Origin: Sipunculus nudus
Taxonomy: Eukaryota; Annelida; Sipuncula; Golfingiida; Sipunculidae
Length of the DNA stretch: 64,000 bases
Direction: 5' to 3'
NCBI GenBank assembly: GCA_026874595.1
Contig: CM049318.1
Location: 55,505,250 to 55,569,249, forward strand
Both the position numbers and the translations under genes were made by a program. Under the pieces are notes generated by a model, which saw only the letters and a program-made list of their open reading frames with translations, did not search any database and was not told where the DNA came from. This document shows, piece after piece, positions 1-10,857 of this stretch; within the stretch, counting starts at the first letter, position 1; every line of letters begins with the position of its first letter.

Positions 1-1904
1 GGAAAGACAGCACACAACATGTGGCCAACCAGACGGGGATTCGGAGTGAAAATTACTACTTTAAATTGGCATCTATTACATTAATCATCAAAGGATAATG
101 ACATCATTTACAATGTTCGGGAACCGAACGACATGTATAATTGCCAGGTGTAGGTCATGGTCCGCGTCTCTACAGCTGACGGGACTGGTGAATACAAAAT
201 AAATAAATGAACAAACACCCAAGAGATCATAACTTATAAGAAGTTTTTGGAACATTCCAGGTGCTTCTTAAGAATTATTGAATTGTTGCTGCATATTGTT
301 TTATAATTAACTTGAACTCTGCCTCTCCGTAAAATCACCACCTTGCAGCCTGGGGAGACCGCATGCTTTCCTGCTGAAGCTGAAGTTTTATCAGCAGTGC
401 ATGATTTCTGACTATATGAGGGCTTAAATGTACAAAGTTGCATACGGAGGTTACCAGATTAGCTATATGATTTGAAGTAAGGTCTCGTGTATACATCTAG
501 TTAACCAAGGAATTGTGCATCTCAAAATTATTAAATAAATTTCCTACTTTTCTTCAAGTGAAGTTGAATTGAATAAATGTAATTATATATTATATTTCCA
601 TTTTATATTAATTTCATATGACGTAATTATGCTTCATTTAAATGGCACTGAAATAAAGTGCAAATTGAAGACCTGGATAAGTAAGTGCATGAAGATATGT
701 AGGCCTACGTGCAATTTTCCTCTAAGATACCAGAATGTACTGCTATGAAATCATAGAAACTAGGCATGATTTTGATAAGCATTGTTGGACTTACGTAGGC
801 CTATATATTTGAATAACATAACATACATTAAAATGTACTGTGAAAACATGTTTCTTTGGTGTTACTTCACAGTTTAGTATCGTTTTCCCACGTTTGTAAA
901 CTTTGGTATTATGTGCATTATCCCCAATAGCACATTTTAAAAACACCTTTCCAACAATAAAAAATATTGATTTTCCGTTATTTTATATTCTTGTTAATAA
1001 CGATTTGTTTACATTAATGTGCATAGGCATATTTATTATATATGTAATAAATTATTGTTCCACTAGTACTACCAGTGTTCTCATTGTTTCTGATCCCTGC
1101 GGGAAAGAATCGATTCCAATGCCTACATATTGCATGACGTGAGAGGATGTTTCCAGGTAACTCCCCCCTCCCCCCCCCCCCCACACACACAAAAAGAATA
1201 ATTCAACCGCCAGTCGGCACAGCATCTCATGATGCTTCTTATAATAAACACGCCAGACTCAGTCACGTGAACCTTGTCCATTTAAAGACTTTACAAAATA
1301 AACACGCCGGACCCAGTCACGTGAACCTTGCCGATGTAAAAGTAGATACGATTGGGTGAGAAAAGTTTGCAGCGTCAGTGCGTCACCGCTGGCTGAGGGA
1401 TGACGCGGGAGAATTGGACCGTTCAGGAAAAAAAAAAACCAAACAGACGTGTCGTCTTGCATCTTAATTTCCCAGTAAATGTTTTATTTATTTTTATTTT
1501 TCCGTTATATTGACTAGATAGGATAATTCTGCGACTAAAGTCTGCAAAACCGCCTCGTTAATGTACCTTGTGTGCTACATATTGCTAAATTCACTCATTA
1601 TCGCTCAATCACCGTCAGCCGCGGAGGGTCGGGTACTTTAAAAGAAATTGCATGGATACCCTCAATTAAGAAAATAAGAGTTTTCACAAGTGTTAGACAT
1701 ATTTGTTTTGATTTTTTATTTCAAATTTTAGTACATTCGCACTGTTTCGAATGGGAAAGATTTGGATATATCAACGTTTATTTAGGCTAATCGTTGATCG
1801 AACCAAGTGCACACCTGTTTACCTGTCGCACCTGGATTTTTACCTGTGCAGATAAACGCGACAGACCAACTAAACAGCAATTTTATTATTGCTTTAAATG
1901 TTGA
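1..1904. other. Left flank without a recognisable gene
   Basis: The only open frames are short (80 codons or fewer), have no family signature and AT-rich composition, so I call no gene. The stretch holds a C-rich/CA tract at about 1162-1190, a two-copy 54-bp tandem repeat (1243-1350), and at 1814-1850 several TTACCTG-like motifs that resemble the array on the other side of the retrotransposon (from 13.97 kb). Confidence 0.6.
1243..1350. repeat. 54-bp tandem duplication, two copies
   Basis: The segment starting AATAAACACGCC at 1243 recurs at 1297, exactly 54 bp later. Both copies contain AGTCACGTGAACCTTG, with an E-box-like CACGTG core, and then diverge. No coding meaning is visible. Confidence 0.75.
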
Positions 1905-4778
1905 TGTAGCAGAGTTTAAATTAAGACATGTCAACTATTTAAACTTTCATCTCTTAATAATTTTGTTGCTGTTTTATTCAACATAATGCTTTAATATGAT
2001 TACTTAGACTGTGCAGTCCAATGTGCACATGATACATGTAGTGTCCTTGAAGTATACAATGACAGCAGGCCTCCAGCAGTCTGGACCAACGCTTTACAGG
2101 GAAAGCTACATATGGTCATGTTGCTGGTTACTGTGGAAATCCAGGACTGACCTATATCACCTAATGTTTATGTATGAGCATGCATTGTGAAACCATAAAT
2201 GTATTTTATTATTTCATTTGGGTACATGTTCAGAGAACAGACATGTTTTTAGTTTATTTCAAAAGTTCTATTCATAAATGTATTTGGTAGTATTTTAATA
2301 TTTAATACACAAGTAGGACTACTTTGCGTCTTGACCCAGATGTCTGGGTACATAACCCCCTGCTCAGGGTGGGGCCCTCGCTTTGGCCCACTGTCTGAAG
2401 AAAGCTGAAAACAACTGAATATAAGGTAAAGAATTTATACTTAATAAGCTACTCTCTTAAGTCCTAAGAGTTTTTTTATTTATTAATTTTGTCATATAAG
2501 TAATTTAAGTTTTTCCATCTTGTCATTACTTAAGTACTTAGATATCAATTAAAGAAAAACTGCAGTTTAAAAGGTTAACTTTATACCAAGGTACAGATTG
2601 GCTTTAATTCCAGTCAGAATATTTGTATGATTGATATATATGTCTCAAGACACTCATTTGATGCAACACAGCTTGATCAGTTATGTTAATTGTTAGAATG
2701 TCAATACATTGTAATTCTTTAAATCTGTTTACGTTATTTTTGAGAAATAGCAGTGGAATGTGGCAGGTTGTCCCTTTCAGGGATGAGTACTAGAATTGTT
2801 ACATAATGTTGTTTTATATTTATCCCTGTAAGCACTGATGAGTGTAATGTATAATCAGACAGGAAATGTCTAGTATCTGCATGTTAAATGTATCCTGTAG
2901 ACACAGAAGTCCAACTTGTGTTCCTTTCCCCAATTTTGCTAGACTATTGTTACATAATATAATTCAGGGTGAGATAGAAAGAGTTAGTTCATTTAATGTT
3001 CTCTTCAGATCAAAACATGAAGAGAATACGTGCAGACAGTGTAACAAGTGCAATATTTATATCTGGTGAGTTATTATTATTAATTGGCTGAAATGTTTGC
3101 ATGAAAATAATTGTCTAAATGTTCATTTAAATAAGTGACAGGTGTGCCCATTTCTGAGTATGTGGAATTAAATCTGTTTAGGATATACATATGGGACTGT
3201 CTAGGCATGAGTTTTGTTTACCCTCTAAGATATGGCATATGTTGTCTCTGACATCCCCCCCCCCCTTCTCTCTCTCTGCGAGAGAGCTGGGGACAGTCCC
3301 TGACCTCTTAATGTCTAAGGTCAATAGCTGTCTGGCTGTAACATCAGGTTCCACAGACCAGGACAGGGGACCCTTGTCGCTCATGTTGTACACAAACTGT
3401 GCCATTTAATTGTTCCCGCAGGCAAGCAGCTGCAACTTACAGTCATGTATATCAGTTTGGGGTTACGTTGTTTTCTGTAAAATGTCACCACAATAGCTAC
3501 AACAGGTGATACTGGTACTTGTGGCCTTGACCACTCAACAATGACTAAGTGTACTGTACCAGTGCTAATTAGTTAATTTACTTTGTCAATTTATGAGTAT
3601 TATTAATTAATTATGCATAGAATTTCTTGAATCATTTATTATTTTATTCATTGATGGTAAAATCAATAATTGAGGATTAAATGTAATGTTTTACTAGTTT
3701 TGTGTATTGTCATTTTATTGGATTTTCTCTTTGGATAAAGAGGTTATTGTGCAAGTCCAAAGGAATAAAGATGCAGCATTGTATTGTTGGCATGTAGTAA
3801 AATGTTTGGGCGGAGCATGATGTTTTAGGACTCTTAGTGTAGTTACTTTTGTTGTTTACCCGACTTGTGTGTGTATAAATTATTTCAATTATTTTATTGC
3901 ATTGCATTTGTCTGCTTATACACTTCAAGTCATAGGGTACATTTATGTATGTGTGTTATGCTGATACATGTTACTAATAGAAACCTGGGTAATTGTTTTC
4001 GTACAATTTTATGATAAGATAATTGGTTTCTAGTGACTGAAAGTATCATGGGCATTTATGTATATGTTATTTGTATTGGATATGCCAAGTTCTTAGAGGG
4101 TTTATCATTACAATGTTTTATTATATTGATATGCCTTCCGAGATATATCATATCATTTTATGTATTTCTCAGCGATCTTTACAATCTATCTGTCAGATTA
4201 AAGATTGTTTGTTTTTATAGGTCAAACATACAATAGACAACAGGACGACTTTCAAGATTAACTGTTGTACAGAACAAACCATACTATTTGTTGTAAGTTA
4301 ATGGGGTTTTATTCCATACAATCAACTTTACATTGTTTATTATGGTAATTTATGTAAATTGTGATCAATCATAGAGATATATTCATTTTCAATATAATTC
4401 TTTGAAATTACGATTGTTTTCAAGTTTAAATAATAATTGTTTAGGTATCCTTAGTATCAGAGCCAGAAATTAAGGATGGGTTATTTGTAAACACTTTACA
4501 TATTTCAAAAGAAAATTCACATTATGGCTTTGTCAAATTTATCAGGTTTTCAGTACCTAAACTGCATTGAATGATAACTGGATGAGTAAGAAAATTGCTA
4601 TATATATTCAACAATAATTATTTTTATCTTGACCCTTTGTTACATTCATATCTTAAATTTCTTTTATATTTTTGTATTTTAGCTGGTTCGCCAGCCACTC
4701 CATTTAGGAACCGTAAGAATAAACAGATTAAATCAACTTGTCTTGTCTACTGGTCTTCGTCCCCAACCCACGGTTACA
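1905..4778 (+). repeat. 5' long terminal repeat (2,874 bp)
   Basis: Starts TGTAGCAGAG and ends GGTTACA, the usual TG...CA boundaries, and repeats at a constant offset of 9,192 bp as the 3' LTR. Reading the two side by side I found four substitutions (near 2087, 2717, 3679 and 4442) and no length change; even the 11-C run near 3255 is conserved. A probable poly(A) signal, AATAAA, lies at 4718-4723, about 55 bp from the LTR end. No convincing coding frame exists inside the LTR. Confidence 0.95.
4718..4723 (+). promoter_or_regulatory. Probable LTR polyadenylation signal
   Basis: AATAAA near the 3' end of the LTR, with an identical copy at 13910-13915 in the 3' LTR that would serve transcript termination. 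Other AATAAA strings occur earlier in the LTR (for example near 3765), so the assignment rests on position only. Confidence 0.45.
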
Positions 4779-4781
4779 TAT

Positions 4782-4799
4782 TGGTGGCAGCGGTGGGAT
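4782..4799 (+). promoter_or_regulatory. Primer binding site, tRNA-Leu type
   Basis: TGGTGGCAGCGGTGGGAT starts 3 nt after the 5' LTR. Its reverse complement ends in CCA and matches the 3' end of metazoan tRNA-Leu (AAG/TAG family, acceptor ending CCGCTGCCA) as I recall that sequence. Reverse transcription would therefore be primed by a leucine tRNA. Confidence 0.85.
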
Positions 4800-5500
4800 C
4801 CCTTGATCAAACTAGGTGGTGGACATCGACAGACAGCAGTTCAAGGCCTAGAGGCTCTACATGGAAGATCGCTCCACAGTGGCTGGCGTGAGGGGAGCGT
4901 ATCAAGGTTTTTGTGTTTTATTATAGAATGCTACCAGTGGTCCAGAGACTTTTATCATTGTGTTTGAGATTCAGATCGTGAAGTATAATATGTGTCCCAC
5001 ATAATATGAGAATTATTGTATATTTGTTTGATTGTTTTAACTTGTCTTATTTAGATGTAACACTGAAATGAAATCATGGCAAATCTGATTAAGCTACTTG
5101 CTTAACTTCCTGTCGAGCCTGGAAAGTAATACAATGGCTCTTATTTGATTGTACATTTTGGTCATTTACATACATTTAGTTATGAGAGTAAAAACTATTG
5201 TTGTTGGAGAGTAGATCAGTTATATTTTTATGTGGTATCCATTTAAGTAATTCACAGATTGATTTACTGATTGTTATTTTTTTTATTTTATATTTGATGA
5301 AGTAAGTGGCTGTGTAAGCCTAAGCCCGCTGTTTTGCATGATTTTACACAGTATGTATTTTCACTTTTCACTAGTATGTTAGTTCTCTTAGTTTTGTTTT
5401 CCTTTCATCAATTAGAGGACTAAAGGTACAGTGTCCATAATCAACATTATATGTAAAATTTTGGTCAAATTTGTGTGAAGTTAAGTATTTGAAATCAGTC
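4800..5500 (+). other. Untranslated leader between PBS and gag
   Basis: About 0.7 kb with no long frame. It would carry packaging or dimerisation signals, but none can be assigned from sequence alone. The gag ATG at 5501 has a good context (G at -3, G at +4); an upstream in-frame ATG at 5471 has a poorer one. Confidence 0.6.
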
Positions 5501-6688
5501 ATGGCCACGTTGCAAGATTTACAGGATCAAATTGCTAAGTTGCAACGAGACATGGATGCTAGGATGGTGCCTAATGTAGTTGTCCAAACACCACTTAAGG
5601 TGCCAAAGGTCAAGAAATTTGGTGGTGACAGAAAAGAATTAGAGAGATGGATCACCGACATAAAACGGTATATCTCTATTCAGGATTTGGATGGGTCTAA
5701 GGCTGTAGATTATATTCTATCTAGCCTGGAAGACCGTGCTTTGATCGAGGTGGAGTACATGCCACAAGAAGACAGGAAAACACCATCTGACATATTTGCC
5801 ATTCTACGGCAAGCATTTGGTGATACCATGCCGGTGTCCCAGATTGAGGAAGTGTACCACAACCGTAAGCAACGGCAAGGAGAGGGATTGCGTGATTTCA
5901 GCTATGCACTCATGGAGCTTTTTGAGAGGATCATAAAATTAAATCCAGAGTTTGTAAGGAATAAAGATAAGGCTCTAAGAGACAAATTTGCTGAAAAGGT
6001 TCGAGACGTGACACTAAGAAGATTCCTTAAAGACAAGATCCGGTCGAATAATGAGCTCTCATTCACACAAATAAGAGAAGAAGCACTTCTGTGGCAGTCA
6101 GAGGATACTAAAACAGATGCATGGATGAATGAAATGGTTGCAGAACCAGTTCAGAGAGAACAAGATTTGGACTTAAAGAAGCAAATGATAGATTTGTTGA
6201 CAATCCAGAGGAAACAACAATTCCAGCTTGACCAACAGCATCAGCTTCTGACCAGTTTGAGTGACAAGAAAAAGACGCCAAAATATAAGCAGGAAAACAA
6301 ATGCTTTCTCTGTGGTAAACCAGGACACATAAAAAGAGAATGTCCAGACAGGAAAGCTAAACAGGAGCGAGCTTACAATCCAAAGAGCCAGTATGCTCCA
6401 ATGGTACCTTCCCCAGGGAATCAAGTGTATCCTCAATTCTATCAAAGCGGCTATTATCCCAATCAGGCTCCTTGTTTTTATCAACCACAGTTACCACCTC
6501 CATTTATTCCACCAACACAGCACCAGGGCATGGGGCAGCAGGACACGACAGCAACTAGATTTGGGTCACAACTAAACGCAACAGCAACCGCATTTGGGTC
6601 ACAACCAAACACAACAGCAACCAGATTTGGGTCACAACGAAACGCGACAGCAACTGAATTTGAGAGGCAACAAAACATCCCAAACTAG
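5501..6688 (+). CDS. gag: Gag polyprotein of the gypsy element
   Basis: Structural polyprotein, 395 residues from the preferred ATG (405 from the upstream ATG at 5471). The first third is a charged helical region, followed by a capsid-like Gag segment with the common 'W-x-x-x-I-K-R-Y' start and a 'QAFGD...' stretch. Near the C-terminus is one CCHC zinc knuckle (C-F-L-C ... H ... C, C-X2-C-X4-H-X4-C) at about residues 268-281, which would bind the genomic RNA. After it comes a Pro/Gln/Tyr-rich tail and four 11-residue (33-bp) tandem repeats, consensus TATRFGSQxNA (about 6547-6678). The frame ends at UAG 6686-6688, overlapping the start of the pol frame. Known for the family: virus-like particle assembly in the cytoplasm. 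Confidence 0.9.
   Translation: MATLQDLQDQIAKLQRDMDARMVPNVVVQTPLKVPKVKKFGGDRKELERWITDIKRYISIQDLDGSKAVDYILSSLEDRALIEVEYMPQEDRKTPSDIFAILRQAFGDTMPVSQIEEVYHNRKQRQGEGLRDFSYALMELFERIIKLNPEFVRNKDKALRDKFAEKVRDVTLRRFLKDKIRSNNELSFTQIREEALLWQSEDTKTDAWMNEMVAEPVQREQDLDLKKQMIDLLTIQRKQQFQLDQQHQLLTSLSDKKKTPKYKQENKCFLCGKPGHIKRECPDRKAKQERAYNPKSQYAPMVPSPGNQVYPQFYQSGYYPNQAPCFYQPQLPPPFIPPTQHQGMGQQDTTATRFGSQLNATATAFGSQPNTTATRFGSQRNATATEFERQQNIPN
6547..6678 (+). repeat. 33-bp in-frame tandem repeats in gag
   Basis: Four units of about 33 bp, the last degenerate, encode Thr-Ala-Thr-x-Phe-Gly-Ser-Gln repeats at the Gag C-terminus. They keep frame and lie immediately upstream of the frameshift signal, so they act as a spacer between the nucleocapsid and the protease region. 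Confidence 0.8.
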
Positions 6689-6740
6689 TTTTCCCTATTG
6701 AATATGTGAGCAATTCAATAGGTAAAAATGTTGGCTCACA
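6679..6740 (+). promoter_or_regulatory. -1 programmed ribosomal frameshift signal with H-type pseudoknot
   Basis: The heptamer CCCAAAC (6679-6685) is in the correct gag phase (C CCA AAC) and directly precedes the gag stop UAG (6686-6688). After 8 nt, stem 1 forms from CCTATTGAAT (6694-6703) with ATTCAATAGG (6713-6722), 10 of 10 pairs. The enclosed loop contains TGTGAGC (6705-6711), which pairs perfectly with GCTCACA (6734-6740) to give a 7-bp stem 2. Loop sizes are 1 nt, 1 nt and 11 nt, the geometry of classical retroviral pseudoknots with one unpaired junction base. A -1 shift moves gag into the pol frame exactly. Pairing is seen in the sequence; activity is inferred. Confidence 0.88.
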
Positions 6741-9700
6741 GGATCCTAATTGTGACTCTAGAGATAAAATTATCCAGAAAACAGTAGGGGGTAGGCCCGT
6801 AGTTAGAGTCCAAATTGGTGGTAAGGACACTTCAGCACTGATTGACACGGGATCACAAGTGACTTTAGTATCAGAAAAATTCTTTGAAGACCATTTGAAA
6901 CCAGTGTCAGGAAATTTTCTAATGGCACAAACCTGGTTTAAAATAAATGGTGCAAATGGACTTGAAGTGCCATATTTGGGTCTTTTCATTACAGATGTAG
7001 TTTTACAAGGTGTCAAATTATCTGAGGTGGGTGTGCTTGTGCTGAAAGATAGTCCAGACTGTACAAATATGAGAAATGAAATCCCAAGTATATTAGGTAC
7101 TAATGTTTTACAGCATGTACCACAATTTTCACATTTGTTGAAGTCATCTGAGACTATTATAAAACAAACCCAAGAGAGCTGTTCTTCTAATTTAGGGTTT
7201 GCCAGAGTCAGCAAGTGTGAGGCATGTTTAATCAAAGCTGGTGAGGTGGCTTTTGTACCAGTTATGACACCCAATCAAGAAGGTCTGTGTTTTGTAGACG
7301 CCTTTGACAAAGGTATTATGGGAAGTTTGTATATAGTTCCTGGGATAATATTAAGTGCCAGTTCCAAAATCCAAGTTGTTAACACTGGTCAGAGGGATAT
7401 CAAATTACTTCCTGGGACCAGAATAGGAGTATGCCACATGGTGGATATTGTGACCGGGAAAGAAAGTAAACTTCATTTGTCCTGCAGTGAGAGCAGTGTC
7501 ACTGTCAGTCATTCAAACCAGGAATCAAACCATGAATCGATTCATGATTCTCCGGCAGAAAGAGACAGCGAACAGATGCCAAAAGTGGATTTATCACACT
7601 TAATCGGAACCATGGACGAACTGGAAAGAGTAAAAGCATCAATTATGAAACATCGCAATGTATTCCTTGCAGATGAAGAAAAGCTGGGATGCACAAAAAC
7701 AGTTCAGCATCACATCAACACAACTGATGATGTCCCTGTTGTTCAACCATTCAGGAGAATCCCCCCTCAGTTGTGGCAGGATGTCCAAGAACATCTCAAT
7801 GGTCTCTTAGATAAAGGTATAATTGAGGAAAGTAACTCAGAATATGCTTCTCCTATTGTTATAGTACGGAAAAAGAATAACGAAATCCGTATGTGTGTTG
7901 ACTATAGAAAGTTAAACACCAAAATCCGGAAGGATGCCTTTCCTCTCCCAAGGATCGAGGAATCTTTAGATGCATTGACAGGTGCCAAGTATTTTACCAC
8001 CTTAGACTTAACTTCTGCATACCATCAGATAGAGGTCGCCCCTGAGGACAGAAAGAAGACGGCATTCATAACTCCAATGGGCCTGTATCAATATCGCAGG
8101 ATGCCATTCGGACTTTCTACAGCACCCGCCACATTCCAGCGACTAATGAGTCAGGTATTCCGAGAGGACATTTTTCGGATTCTTCTGGTGTACCTCGACG
8201 ATATCATCGTGTTCTCCAGCACCATTGAGGAACATCTAGAACGACTGGAAAAAGTTTTCAGCACTTTAGCTAAACACAATCTCAAACTGAAGGCTGAAAA
8301 GTGTGCTTTGTTCAAAGAAGAAGTGACCTACTTAGGCCATATAGTATCAGCGGATGGTATCTGTCCTGATCCTGGAAAGGTAGCAGCAGTCAAAGAGTAT
8401 GAGGTACCAACCACTGTGCGAGAACTACGAAGATTTTTAGGATTTTGTTCATACTATCGCCGGTTTGTTCCAAATTTTGCCAAAATTGCAGCCCCACTGC
8501 ATGCTTTAGTAGGATCTGCTTCTGGAAAGAACAAGAAAGGACACGGCAGAAGCAAAAATCAGGCATTGCCTTATTGGGAATCAGAGCATGAGCAAGCATT
8601 TCAAGTGCTAAAGGGTAAACTTACAACAACTCCAGTCCTTGCTTATGCTGATTTCACCAAACCGTTCATTCTGGAAACAGACGCGTCAGATCAAGGGCTT
8701 GGAGCGGTACTAAGTCAAGAACAAGATGGAATTAAACGTGTAATAGCATATGCCAGTAGAGGTCTGAGAGGTGGTGAGAAAAACAAGGAGGGATACAGCT
8801 CCAGAAAATTGGAGCTGTTGGCACTGAAATGGGCTGTAGCTGATAAGTTTAAAGATTACCTGATTGGGAGCAACTTTACCGTCTATACTGATAATAATCC
8901 ACTCACATATGTGATGGGTCGTGGCAAGCTGAATGCTGTGGAGCAAAGATGGGTTGCTGCTTTAGCATCTTTCAATTTTTCTTTCAAATACCGGTCTGGT
9001 AAAGAGAATACCAATGCAGATTTCCTAAGCCGGCAAGAAAGCAGACCCTGGGATTTAGATGCTGAAGAAGTAGCAAGTATGTGTGCTTTTGTGTTAGAAT
9101 CTGCAAATGTACCAAAGGAGATACAAGCAAAAGCTTGTCAAATAGCAATCTCAACACCTGAAAAGGAACTGTTATCTATAGCAGAACACCATGAGTTGAA
9201 AGCCACTGTTCTACCCACTGTAGGGGCTAAACAGATGTCAGATCTGCAGAGTCAAGACCCTGTAATAGGTCCGGTTAAGAAATTTCTCAAGGAAGGTGTC
9301 AAACCTTCACTGACACAGAGAAAACATGCTACAAAAGAAGTACAATTGCTTTTGCGCCAATGGGATCGCTTAAAAGAGTCTAAAGGAGTACTGTATCGAT
9401 CAGTGCAAGATCCATGTAAAGGCAAATTGAAACAGATTTTGCTACCACAACAACTGAAGAGTCAAATCTTACAAAATAGTCATGACCATCATGGACACCA
9501 AGGTATTGAACGAACAGAACTGTTGATTAAGGAAAAATACTTTTGGCCCAAGATGCATCAAGAAATTAAGGAATATATTGAACAATGTGAAAGGTGTGCT
9601 TTGGCAAAACCAATCAAAGTCAAAACTTCGCTTGGTAGTTTACTTTCAACGAAACCATTGGAAGTGTTAGCGATGGATTTCACGCTACTTGAAAAGTCTT

Positions 9701-10857
9701 CAAGTGGTTACGAAAATGTTCTAGTACTCACAGATATCTTTACAAAATATGCAATAGCTGTGCCAACAAAAGATCAAAAGTCAACGACTGTGGCCAAGGT
9801 GTTGGTAAATTATTGGTTTAGGAGGTTTGGTCCCCCACAGAGGCTTCATTCAGACCAGGGAAGAGATTTCGAGTCAAAACTGATCAAGGATCTTTGTGAA
9901 CTATATGGGATTAAAAAGTCAAGAACGACACCCTATCACCCACAAGGAAATGCTCAATGTGAACGCTTTAATCGGACCCTTCACAACCTGTTGAGAGCAT
10001 TACCTCCAGAGAGGAAAAGGAAATGGCCCGAATACCTCGATGAGCTCGTGTTCTTTTACAACACTACCCCACATTCTACAACAGGGTTTTCGCCATTTTA
10101 TCTCATGTATGGCAGAGATGCAAATAATTTCAGAAATCTTGTTCAGGATGATACATTAGAAACCACAGAAGCATCTGCAGAGGAACCAACAATGAACAAC
10201 TGGGTGACAAAACATCAACAGAAGCTAAAAGAAATATACAGGATTGCTCAGGAACAACTCAAGCAGAAAGCAGAAACCAGAAAAACTCATCATGATGGTC
10301 AACTCAAAGACCATTCTTTGGCTGTTGGAACAGAGGTCTACAGAAAGAATCATACTGTTAAAGGTAGAAACAAGTTCCAAGATGCTTACCATCCAAAAAG
10401 ATACGTCATCCTGGCCTGTAATCATGACCAACATATTTATCTAATTGAACCAACAGATGGGCTGGGAAAAGCAAATTGGATTAATAGAGCAGATTTAAGG
10501 CCATGTCCAGACAGGAAGTCAAATCATCAAGTACAAAAGAAATTAAGAAAGCGTCATAGCCAACTAACAAGAAAGACCTCTTGTACAAGTAGCTCAGATG
10601 ATGGTGAAATCCGAGTATTAATTAATTATCGCCACAATGAACAATCCACAGAAGCAGGAAATCTGTCAAATGATACCAATGCAGGATCATACCATTCTGT
10701 GTCTCAGACGACATCCGATGAAGATGAGATGTTTATACCGAGGAGAACAAGCAGACAAAATGCTGGTTACCATAGAAATCCATACAATCTGCCTAGATCA
10801 GCTTTAAGTAATTATGTGAATAATAGTTTAATTCAGAAAAAGGAAACGACAGTTTAA
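6685..10857 (+). CDS. pol: Pol polyprotein: protease, reverse transcriptase, RNase H, integrase
   Basis: About 1,390 codons in the -1 frame relative to gag, probably made only as a Gag-Pol fusion. The first ATG (6706) lies inside the pseudoknot loop and is probably not used. Numbering from that ATG: aspartic protease D-T-G at 47-49; RT with Y-L-D-D at 496-499 and the upstream L-D-L-x-S-A-Y motif; RNase H with T-D-A-S at about 658-661; integrase zinc-binding H/H at about 926 and C-x-x-C at 961-964; catalytic D991, D1050 and E1086, the last two 35 residues apart between them as in D-D(35)-E. A C-terminal domain after the core carries a basic tail. No stop or frameshift interrupts it. Confidence 0.95.
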   Translation, partial: LVFPIEYVSNSIGKNVGSQDPNCDSRDKIIQKTVGGRPVVRVQIGGKDTSALIDTGSQVTLVSEKFFEDHLKPVSGNFLMAQTWFKINGANGLEVPYLGLFITDVVLQGVKLSEVGVLVLKDSPDCTNMRNEIPSILGTNVLQHVPQFSHLLKSSETIIKQTQESCSSNLGFARVSKCEACLIKAGEVAFVPVMTPNQEGLCFVDAFDKGIMGSLYIVPGIILSASSKIQVVNTGQRDIKLLPGTRIGVCHMVDIVTGKESKLHLSCSESSVTVSHSNQESNHESIHDSPAERDSEQMPKVDLSHLIGTMDELERVKASIMKHRNVFLADEEKLGCTKTVQHHINTTDDVPVVQPFRRIPPQLWQDVQEHLNGLLDKGIIEESNSEYASPIVIVRKKNNEIRMCVDYRKLNTKIRKDAFPLPRIEESLDALTGAKYFTTLDLTSAYHQIEVAPEDRKKTAFITPMGLYQYRRMPFGLSTAPATFQRLMSQVFREDIFRILLVYLDDIIVFSSTIEEHLERLEKVFSTLAKHNLKLKAEKCALFKEEVTYLGHIVSADGICPDPGKVAAVKEYEVPTTVRELRRFLGFCSYYRRFVPNFAKIAAPLHALVGSASGKNKKGHGRSKNQALPYWESEHEQAFQVLKGKLTTTPVLAYADFTKPFILETDASDQGLGAVLSQEQDGIKRVIAYASRGLRGGEKNKEGYSSRKLELLALKWAVADKFKDYLIGSNFTVYTDNNPLTYVMGRGKLNAVEQRWVAALASFNFSFKYRSGKENTNADFLSRQESRPWDLDAEEVASMCAFVLESANVPKEIQAKACQIAISTPEKELLSIAEHHELKATVLPTVGAKQMSDLQSQDPVIGPVKKFLKEGVKPSLTQRKHATKEVQLLLRQWDRLKESKGVLYRSVQDPCKGKLKQILLPQQLKSQILQNSHDHHGHQGIERTELLIKEKYFWPKMHQEIKEYIEQCERCALAKPIKVKTSLGSLLSTKPLEVLAMDFTLLEKSSSGYENVLVLTDIFTKYAIAVPTKDQKSTTVAKVLVNYWFRRFGPPQRLHSDQGRDFESKLIKDLCELYGIKKSRTTPYHPQGNAQCERFNRTLHNLLRALPPERKRKWPEYLDELVFFYNTTPHSTTGFSPFYLMYGRDANNFRNLVQDDTLETTEASAEEPTMNNWVTKHQQKLKEIYRIAQEQLKQKAETRKTHHDGQLKDHSLAVGTEVYRKNHTVKGRNKFQDAYHPKRYVILACNHDQHIYLIEPTDGLGKANWINRADLRPCPDRKSNHQVQKKLRKRHSQLTRKTSCTSSSDDGEIRVLINYRHNEQSTEAGNLSNDTNAGSYHSVSQTTSDEDEMFIPRRTSRQNAGYHRNPYNLPRSALSNYVNNSLIQKKETTV

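Noticed and set aside
1905-4778. Coding exons within the LTR, because frames recur in both LTRs
   Set aside because: Recurrence follows simply from LTR identity; the frames are short (75 codons or fewer) and without motifs.
6555-7274. 239-codon frame on the minus strand across the gag/pol junction
   Set aside because: It is antisense to the conserved Gag repeats and protease and has no family motif.
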